A stretch of DNA of 11,132 bases from contig DAIEPS010000045.1 in assembly GCA_027348305.1 (NCBI GenBank), positions 1 to 11,132 of the forward strand, in the 5' to 3' direction. Below, piece after piece: positions 1-4,493 of the stretch. This DNA is from Anaerolineaceae bacterium (GTDB lineage Bacteria > Chloroflexota > Anaerolineae > Anaerolineales > Anaerolineaceae). The translations under genes and the position numbers were made by a program. How positions within the stretch are numbered: the first letter of the stretch is position 1; the number at the start of each line of letters is the position of its first letter. Under the pieces are notes generated by a model that saw nothing but the letters and a program-made list of their open reading frames with translations, was not told the DNA's origin and ran no database searches.

Positions 1-137
1 TGGCATGTAAAGTGGTCCATATTTACGAGATGCCAAATTCCACGCTGTTTGTAGGTGAAGTTCTCGAAACTCTAAAGGAAGAAAAAAGCACTGCCTTAAT
101 CTATGGCAACCGCAATTATCACCAACTGGAGTTATGA
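1..137 (+). CDS. Flavin reductase family protein, C-terminal end (partial)
   Basis: The reading frame starting at base 3 is open to a TGA at 135-137 and gives 44 residues, with the 5' part outside the window. The peptide contains CKVVHIYEMPNSTLFVGEV and ends ALIYGNRNYHQLEL. This matches the usual C-terminus of FMN-binding flavin reductase-like proteins, where a strand carrying 'H.LFIGEV' is followed by a short variable stretch and 'PLIY....Y..L'. Family members bind FMN in a split-barrel fold and either reduce free flavin for partner enzymes or act as electron-transfer flavoproteins. The catalytic or flavin-binding N-terminal part cannot be seen, so the substrate is unknown. The stop codon overlaps the start of the next gene, so the two are probably co-transcribed and translationally coupled. 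The assignment rests on a short fragment and is tentative. Confidence 0.6.
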   Translation, partial: ACKVVHIYEMPNSTLFVGEVLETLKEEKSTALIYGNRNYHQLEL

Positions 138-709
138 TGGAAAATCCACTTTCAGAACACGAGAAAGACTTTCTATTGACTTTGGCGCGTCAGACAATTG
201 TAAAGGCTGTCAACCACCAACCCCTGCCCACCTGGAATGATGCTGACCTAACCGAAGCATTAACCCAAAAAGGCGCGTCGTTTGTAACCCTTACCATGGA
301 TGGCGAACTACGAGGCTGCATCGGTTCGCTGGAAGCTTTCCAGAGCCTGGTTGAAGACGTACGCGACCACGCCCGTCAGGCCGCACTTGAAGATTACCGC
401 TTCCCGCCGGTGACGAAAGCCGAAATCCCAAGACTGCACATCGAAATCTCAAGGTTGACCCCGTCCGCGCCGCTTAAATATCAAAACCCCGGTGATCTGC
501 CAAAATTGTTGAAACCCAATGAAGATGGGGTGATCCTCAAAGACGGATTCAGGCGCGCCACATTCCTTCCGCAGGTGTGGGAACAACTGCCGGTGCCCGA
601 GGAGTTTTTGCCCCATTTGTGCACCAAAATGGGGTCCTCCGCGGATCTGTGGAGGCGCAAGGTGCTCGATGTTTCCATCTATCACGTGGAAGAGTTTGAA
701 GAGAAATAG
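134..709 (+). CDS. AMMECR1 domain protein (AmmeMemoRadiSam system protein A-like)
   Basis: The 191-residue protein covers a full AMMECR1 domain. It carries the family signature LRGCIGS at residues 59-65 and the later block GFRRATFLPQVWEQLP at 138-153, which is the most conserved C-terminal element. Bacterial and archaeal members are about 170-220 residues long, so this one is complete. The biochemical role of the family is not established. In many bacteria and archaea it is found with a MEMO1-like protein and a radical SAM protein, but neither partner is visible here; the upstream neighbour is a flavin reductase fragment. Two ATG codons lie in tandem (134 and 137). A GGAG at 128-131 is only 2 nt from the first and 5 nt from the second, so the second may be the true start (190 residues). 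Either choice overlaps the TGA of the upstream gene. There is no signal peptide, so the protein is probably cytosolic. Confidence 0.9.
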   Translation: MMENPLSEHEKDFLLTLARQTIVKAVNHQPLPTWNDADLTEALTQKGASFVTLTMDGELRGCIGSLEAFQSLVEDVRDHARQAALEDYRFPPVTKAEIPRLHIEISRLTPSAPLKYQNPGDLPKLLKPNEDGVILKDGFRRATFLPQVWEQLPVPEEFLPHLCTKMGSSADLWRRKVLDVSIYHVEEFEEK

Positions 710-714
710 CCAAA

Positions 715-862
715 CGTAGGGTGCATCCCGTTCGGTGGGATGCGCCATTTTCGACATTTTGGTCCTATTCTCATCATTCGTTTTTACATAAGAGGTTCAA
801 CCCGGCAAATTTATTTGTCATTTTATATAAGGTGCATCCCAGAACACGGGGTGCACCCTACG
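715..862. mobile_element. MITE-like inverted-repeat element, 148 bp
   Basis: Bases 715-731 and 846-862 are inverted copies of each other, matching at 16 of 17 positions. Each end carries the phrase CGTAGGGTGCA followed by CCC. Each end also folds locally: 723-729 with 737-743, and 831-840 with 848-857 (10 bp with one G-T pair). The interior is AT-rich and non-coding. Size and structure fit a small non-autonomous palindromic element. No target-site duplication was identified, and no transposase is in the window. Confidence 0.55.
723..751 (+). terminator. Hairpin and T-run after the AMMECR1 gene
   Basis: GCATCCC (723-729) pairs perfectly with GGGATGC (737-743) around a 7-nt loop, and TTTT follows at 748-751, 14 nt after the AMMECR1 stop codon. 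It fits a short Rho-independent terminator. The hairpin is formed by the left end of the inverted-repeat element at 715-862, so the terminator appears to be supplied by a repeat. Confidence 0.5.
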
Positions 863-945
863 GTATTCTTATGGAGTCTCCATCGCAGGGTTCGCAACAC
901 TGGCACTTGCTGCCCGTGCAAGTGTGACAATCATTTAATAACAAA

Positions 946-970
946 GGTGGGTTCAAAGGACGAACCCACC
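946..970 (-). repeat. GGTGGGTTC hairpin repeat, copy 1
   Basis: GGTGGGTTC (946-954) and GAACCCACC (962-970) form a perfect 9-bp stem with a 7-nt loop, flanked by CTAC on the right and AAA on the left. A second copy with the same stem, loop length and flanks lies at 1427-1451. Read on the minus strand, the unit is GTAGGGTGGGTTC, then the loop, then GAACCCACC and a T-run. Here the T-run is only three bases, so a terminator role is doubtful for this copy. Confidence 0.7.
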
Positions 971-1020
971 CTACAAGTCATAATCTATCGATTGCAGAAA
1001 CACCTTATGGAGTTACAACC

Positions 1021-1136
1021 GTAGGGTTCGCAATGACATAGTATAAAAAGGCGGTTCATCCCCTCTCGCTACTCTCGGGGACGCAGAAACCGCGAAACCA
1101 AACCAATAAAATAATAATTGTCATTGCGAACCCTGC
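1021..1136. mobile_element. MITE-like inverted-repeat element, 116 bp
   Basis: The ends GTAGGGTTCGCAATGACA (1021-1038) and TGTCATTGCGAACCCTGC (1119-1136) are inverted repeats matching at 17 of 18 positions. The interior carries its own hairpin, GCGGTT (1051-1056) with AACCGC (1088-1093), around a CCCCTCTCGCT...CGGGG core. That core resembles the CTCTCGCTTCGCTCGGG core of the hairpin at 9858-9921. No coding capacity is seen. Confidence 0.5.
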
Positions 1137-1199
1137 AATAAAAAATCTCAAAGGTCATTTTTCAGACAATGGCTTGTATTGAATAAGCTTTTTTGATTA

Positions 1200-1324
1200 T
1201 GTCAGGGTGAAGCAATCCCCAATTAGTTTTTTTTGATAGATGTTCGGATTCAATTATTGATAAATATACCATTTTTGCATTTGAAAATATTTTTTTATAT
1301 GTTGGAGATTGCTTCACCCTGACA
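1200..1324. mobile_element. MITE-like element with 23-bp terminal inverted repeats
   Basis: Bases 1200-1222 and 1302-1324 are inverted repeats with one mismatch (1218/1306). They include a perfect run built on GTCAGGGTGAAGCAATC at 1201-1217 and its complement at 1307-1323. The roughly 80-bp interior is strongly AT-rich, unlike the coding DNA on either side, and has no open frame of note. Terminal repeats around a short AT-rich core fit a non-autonomous element. I see no clear target-site duplication. Confidence 0.6.
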
Positions 1325-1426
1325 AGGGTTTTCCCTTGGTTTAATTCGATCGTTCGATTGCGGAATAACTTTATTGAGTTGCAAACGCAGGGTTCTCAAT
1401 GACAAGAGAAAATATGTAACAAAAAA

Positions 1427-1451
1427 GGTGGGTTCATAAACCGAACCCACC
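1427..1451 (-). terminator. Terminator of the c-di-AMP receptor operon, made from a repeat (copy 2)
   Basis: GGTGGGTTC (1427-1435) and GAACCCACC (1443-1451) form a 9-bp stem with a 7-nt loop. On the minus strand the hairpin lies 25 nt after the stop codon at 1477 and is followed at once by TTTTTTG (1426-1420). This is a good Rho-independent terminator. It is the same repeat unit as 946-970 but has a longer T-run. Confidence 0.75.
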
Positions 1452-1476
1452 CTACAAATTTATTCCAATTAATCGC

Positions 1477-1743
1477 CTAGAAATGCTGCGAATCTGCCAC
1501 GTTGAGCACGAAGAGGGTGCAGCGCCGCTCGGGGGATTCAGGATGCGGCGGAAAGACGGTGTGAATGACATCGATCGCCTTCTTCACCTGTTCATCTTCC
1601 ACACCGCACAGGAGGGTGCTGACCCCGCTGCGCAAAAATCCGCCGGTTGAGGCAATGGTTGTGACGCGAAAACCATCCGTGGTCAAAGCTTTGATCAAGG
1701 CATCAGTATCATTATCTTTGATTATCGTTATGATCATTTTCAT
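1477..1743 (-). CDS. Short cyclic-di-AMP receptor-like protein (DarA/PstA, DUF970 family)
   Basis: The 88-residue protein matches the PII-like DarA/PstA family that binds cyclic di-AMP. It starts MKMIITIIKDNDTDALIKAL, continues with GFRVTTIASTGGFLRSG (24-40) and TLLCGVEDEQV, and ends in RRCTLFVLNV, which corresponds to the usual GGATVFVLDV strand. In the characterised Firmicute proteins (about 109 residues) an Arg and a Thr at positions 26 and 28, a Phe at 36 and an Asn at 41 line the ligand site. Here R26, T28 and F36 are present and the Asn is Val41. The protein is about 20 residues shorter than usual, and the loss is in the large loop before the last strand. A GAGGAG lies 8 nt before the ATG and overlaps the end of the upstream paralogue, only 2 nt away, so the two are made together. 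The family fold is well supported; ligand binding by this copy is inferred. Confidence 0.85.
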   Translation of the reverse strand: MKMIITIIKDNDTDALIKALTTDGFRVTTIASTGGFLRSGVSTLLCGVEDEQVKKAIDVIHTVFPPHPESPERRCTLFVLNVADSQHF

Positions 1744-1745
1744 GT

Positions 1746-2099
1746 CTACAACTCCTCAAAATAATCGATATCCAGGGTGAAAACAGTTGCACCGCCCACG
1801 GTGATGGGGGTCGGGGATGGCATGGGCAGCGGCGCACTTTCGAGCGGGACGGAAATATATTCTATGCGCTGTCTGCAGTTCTCTTTTAAGGACTGCAAAA
1901 TTTCTGGCAATTTGGGTTTTGGTGAAACGATCAGTAGGGTGGCGTTGCGGCGGCCTAAAAAGGCACCCTGACTGGGCAGGCGGGTGACAAACATGCCCAT
2001 ATCGCACAGGGCATCTTCGGCAATATCGGCATCCTGAGATTGGACCACCGCCATACTTAGAATTTTGGGGATTTGACCTTGACGATCTTCTTTTTCCAT
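1746..2099 (-). CDS. Cyclic-di-AMP receptor-like protein, full-length paralogue (DUF970)
   Basis: The 117-residue protein is a second DarA/PstA-like PII-fold protein. Residues 35-57 (GMFVTRLPSQGAFLGRRN, then ATLLI) align with the ligand-loop motif of the neighbour. It keeps the longer loop and ends with VGGATVFTLDIDYFEEL, the typical last strand. The residue matching DarA Arg26 is Phe37, while the Asn missing from the neighbour is present as N52. An N-terminal extension of about 11 charged residues precedes the first strand. The ATG at 2099 has an excellent ribosome-binding site, AAGGAGGTGG (2112-2103), which begins within the stop codon of the upstream gene 12 nt away. DarA-like proteins are trimers with sites between subunits, so the two paralogues could form mixed trimers; that is inference. 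Confidence 0.8.
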   Translation of the reverse strand: MEKEDRQGQIPKILSMAVVQSQDADIAEDALCDMGMFVTRLPSQGAFLGRRNATLLIVSPKPKLPEILQSLKENCRQRIEYISVPLESAPLPMPSPTPITVGGATVFTLDIDYFEEL

Positions 2100-2102
2100 T
2101 TT

Positions 2103-2112
2103 CCACCTCCTT
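2103..2112 (-). promoter_or_regulatory. Strong Shine-Dalgarno deciding the start at 2099
   Basis: AAGGAGGTGG on the minus strand is a nearly full anti-16S match. GGAGG ends 6 nt before the ATG at 2099. It is by far the best ribosome-binding site in the operon, in contrast with the first gene, which has none. Confidence 0.85.
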
Positions 2113-4412
2113 CAGGAGAGCATGATCCGGTGTGGACCGGGTTCGGTGATTAAAACGCTTTCTCCATTCAGATTTTCTATCCGCGCCTGACCGGGTTCAA
2201 GGTCAAGCTTGAACTTCTTATATTGTACATTAACCTTGGAAAAAAATTCATTAAAACCATTGAGAATCAATTCCTCATCAGTAATTCGATCCACACCCAG
2301 CAGGTGAAGCAGGGTTTTGACCGGAACAAGCTGTGCCAATGCGCTGCCGGGCAATAGCTCCATGGACTGTTTGATATCCTGGGAGTCGCTTTTTGGCTCT
2401 TCTTCTGTTAAACCAAGGTACCACTTTTTCAGATAGCGGCTGGCCAAAGCTTTGCGATCTGCCCTGCACAAAGCCTCAAGCCACATCACTTTTAGATAAA
2501 AGGGCGGCTCATGATCCGCGGCATCAAGGTAACGGACGCCGTTCTTGATCAGCGCATCCGCCTGGTCATCAGAAGGAACCCCGGCCCATAACGGGACCAT
2601 GAAATCAGGAGAGTGAACAAAATGATCGGGGGTTTCAACGATCAGACTCTCACCTTTCTTAAGTCCGCTTACGGTGATGGTTTTAACCACTGAGAATGTT
2701 TCAGCACTGACCGCCAGACCGTTATCGTCCTCCCAGTAAAAATCACCGGCCTTAGAAGTGATTGTCTTTTCGTGATGAGCTGTCACCCCTTTTACTTTGC
2801 ACTCGAAGGCACAAGCCTCGAGCTCTTTGCATCTTGCCCTGATCACCAACCTGGTAGGCTGGGTCAAAGGGATGCCAATTTCAGCAGCACCGTTTTGCTT
2901 GAAGGTGTGCAGGGTTTTTCCCGAGGCAGAGAAATGACCCGCCTGGTCGCGGAAGGCATACACACCGCGTTTTTGATCCCAGCATTCTTGCAGCAATTGA
3001 TCCAAATGGGCAATCTGGCCGTCAATCCATACGAGGTCTGAAGGGTCGTTCACCCAGCCGGCAATTTTCTTCAAAGCACGGCATTCATTCAACAGCAATG
3101 CAGCCAGCGAAGGCCATTCCGCGGTTTTGATCAACCCTTCGAGTTTGCTTTTCAAGTCGTTTGATACATTTTCAACCAACCCTGTTTGCAGCAGGTGCTG
3201 CCATTCAGGCCAGCCATCTTCATCCTGGTCAAATTCCGGATTAGACCAGAGCCTGGTTGCCCGAACCAGAGCCGCATAATTTTGAGCAAGCCATTCTCGA
3301 TCACCTGTGGATTCAAATACATCCACAGCCAGCGATGCCGCAAGGGGGGCAGCCCCCAGGTTGGTTACCTTGCCATTCCAATTTATTTGGGCATAGAGGG
3401 TGCCATCCGCGCCTTGCAGGTCGAACAGGTTTTGCAGCATGCCTTTCACCAGGTCAGCCCTGAGGGGCAGCAGAATGCGGCTGAGCGCCCAGAGATCGGT
3501 CATTTTTTGAATGCCCCAATCGGCGGAATAGCCGCTGCCGCTTTCAGTGGGCAGATTGCCGTGTTCGGGATCACGTTTCGTCACGTACCAGGGATTTTGT
3601 AGTCCGCGGAATGGAGGGACCAGCAATTGAAAAACTCTCTGCTGACTTTGCTCCAATCGCTGGTTGATGGTGGGATCGAAGAAATCAAACCCGACGCTTT
3701 GCCCTTTTTGCAGCATCTGAATTTTAATTTGTTCATTATCCAGTGAGTAAGCTGTTGCCTTGCGTGCAGCATAGAACGAAAAATCGGTGGAATCAAGGGT
3801 GGCCAATGCCCAGGAGAATTGCCGGCTGGATCGTGGCGGCAGGGAAACCTCGATCCCCAGGCTTGGAAAAGCCGAGAGGTCGCCGCGCGGCCCTCCGGTC
3901 AACAAGAAGACCGGGTAGAGTGCTCCGCTTTGCCCCTGCAGCACGGTATTGACGCTGATCTGAGAGGCCGTCATCGGCGAACCCGTGAGCAGCGGGTTTA
4001 ACTGGACGATCCACTCCATCCACACCTGCACCAACGCCGAACTTGTGTTGCTGAGGGTCACCTGCGAGGTTAAGGTATGACTGTCGGGAACCCAGACCTT
4101 TTGATTGACGTCTAAAATGGAGAATGGCGCATACTGAAGTTCCAGAAAATTTGGCGCCGTAAAGTTCAAACCGGGTTTGGTGAAAAACGAACGCGGATCT
4201 GTGACGGGTACTTTTTTGATGCTGAAACGTGGAAAAACGCGGATGCCGTAGGCTCTCAATCCGTAGGTGGTCTGGAAGGCCAATCCGGGCGGTTCACCCC
4301 GTGAAGTCTCCAATTGCCAGATCTGGTCGTCTTCTGGTGTTACAGTTGAACAACGTTGATCGGCAGCGATGATTTGCCGGAGTTCTTTATCAAAAGGTGC
4401 GTGACCATTCAT
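2112..4412 (-). CDS. Large cytosolic protein resembling (alpha/alpha)6-barrel glycoside hydrolases
   Basis: The 766-residue protein has no signal peptide or membrane segment. Residues 1 to about 270 look like beta-sandwich sequence. From about 290 the pattern is helical, with SGYSADWGIQKMTDLWALSR near 292-312, DQDEDGWPEW at 395-404 and VPLWAGVPSDDQADALI around 603-620. These resemble blocks in six-hairpin glycosidases such as the GH63, mannosylglycerate hydrolase and glycogen-debranching C-terminal groups: an aromatic-Gly-Asp start of the barrel, an acidic 'D.DGDG.PEW' loop, and a 'PLWAG' turn. A beta-rich stretch (about 495-600) seems inserted into the helical domain, and a small beta domain closes the protein (about 725-766). 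I cannot assign a family, substrate or catalytic residues; a scaffold or lyase role is not excluded. It is the first gene of an operon with two c-di-AMP receptor-like genes. There is no Shine-Dalgarno, and a promoter directly abuts the start. Confidence 0.6.
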   Translation of the reverse strand: MNGHAPFDKELRQIIAADQRCSTVTPEDDQIWQLETSRGEPPGLAFQTTYGLRAYGIRVFPRFSIKKVPVTDPRSFFTKPGLNFTAPNFLELQYAPFSILDVNQKVWVPDSHTLTSQVTLSNTSSALVQVWMEWIVQLNPLLTGSPMTASQISVNTVLQGQSGALYPVFLLTGGPRGDLSAFPSLGIEVSLPPRSSRQFSWALATLDSTDFSFYAARKATAYSLDNEQIKIQMLQKGQSVGFDFFDPTINQRLEQSQQRVFQLLVPPFRGLQNPWYVTKRDPEHGNLPTESGSGYSADWGIQKMTDLWALSRILLPLRADLVKGMLQNLFDLQGADGTLYAQINWNGKVTNLGAAPLAASLAVDVFESTGDREWLAQNYAALVRATRLWSNPEFDQDEDGWPEWQHLLQTGLVENVSNDLKSKLEGLIKTAEWPSLAALLLNECRALKKIAGWVNDPSDLVWIDGQIAHLDQLLQECWDQKRGVYAFRDQAGHFSASGKTLHTFKQNGAAEIGIPLTQPTRLVIRARCKELEACAFECKVKGVTAHHEKTITSKAGDFYWEDDNGLAVSAETFSVVKTITVSGLKKGESLIVETPDHFVHSPDFMVPLWAGVPSDDQADALIKNGVRYLDAADHEPPFYLKVMWLEALCRADRKALASRYLKKWYLGLTEEEPKSDSQDIKQSMELLPGSALAQLVPVKTLLHLLGVDRITDEELILNGFNEFFSKVNVQYKKFKLDLEPGQARIENLNGESVLITEPGPHRIMLS

Positions 4413-4418
4413 GAATGC

Positions 4419-4447
4419 ATTTTAAGAGAATAACGCTTCAGGGTCAA
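4419..4447 (-). promoter_or_regulatory. Sigma-70-type promoter for a leaderless transcript of the glycosidase-like operon
   Basis: On the minus strand TTGACC (4447-4442), a 17-nt spacer and TAAAAT (4424-4419) make a near-consensus promoter. Only GCATTC lies between the -10 hexamer and the ATG at 4412, so transcription starting about 7 nt after the -10 would begin at the start codon. The gene also has no ribosome-binding site, which agrees with a leaderless mRNA. Confidence 0.7.
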
Positions 4448-4464
4448 TCGAATTATGCTAGAAT
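4437..4464 (+). promoter_or_regulatory. Extended -10 promoter for the penicillin-binding protein gene
   Basis: TGCTAGAAT (4456-4464) is an extended -10 element. TTCAGG 16 nt upstream is a weak -35. A start near 4471 would give a leader of about 23 nt before the ATG at 4494. The weak -35 overlaps by one base the -35 of the divergent promoter at 4419-4447, so the two directions probably compete or are regulated together. Confidence 0.5.
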
Positions 4465-4493
4465 GAACAAAACATGCCCCTAACCGAAATGAG

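Larger units (their letters stand above)
871..1404. repeat. Dispersed GCAGGGTTCGCAATGACA repeat, four copies
   Basis: Four related copies are visible by eye. Three are direct, at 871-906, 1007-1038 and 1373-1404, each starting with a form of ATGGAGTnnCAA and continuing into G(C/T)AGGGTTC(G/T)CAA. The fourth is inverted, at 1119-1139. Copies differ by a few substitutions, so they are partly decayed. The second and fourth copies face each other and delimit a 116-bp element (1021-1136, listed separately). No reading frame in this stretch resembles a protein. Confidence 0.6.
710..1476. other. 767-bp gene-free, repeat-filled region
   Basis: Between the AMMECR1 stop and the end of the c-di-AMP receptor operon no believable gene is present on either strand. 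The short open frames at 721-1024 lie within repeats and show no protein-like composition. The content is palindromic elements (715-862, 1021-1136, 1200-1324), two GGTGGGTTC hairpins and several decayed repeat copies. The flanking genes converge, so the region is a terminator-type interval and a plausible safe site for small repeats. Confidence 0.7.

Noticed and set aside
721..1024. Small open frames after the AMMECR1 gene
   Set aside because: They run through inverted repeats, have no ribosome-binding site and no protein-like pattern.
871..1451. Possible CRISPR array because several similar short repeats occur
   Set aside because: Repeats are unevenly spaced, occur in both orientations, differ in sequence, and there are no equal-length spacers or cas genes.
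1756..2106. 116-codon minus-strand open frame overlapping the full-length c-di-AMP receptor gene
   Set aside because: It is a shifted frame of that gene. The receptor frame has the strong ribosome-binding site and family motifs.
4413..4493. c-di-AMP riboswitch (ydaO type) in front of the operon or the PBP gene
   Set aside because: The region is only 81 bp and both predicted leaders are absent or about 23 nt, too short for that riboswitch.
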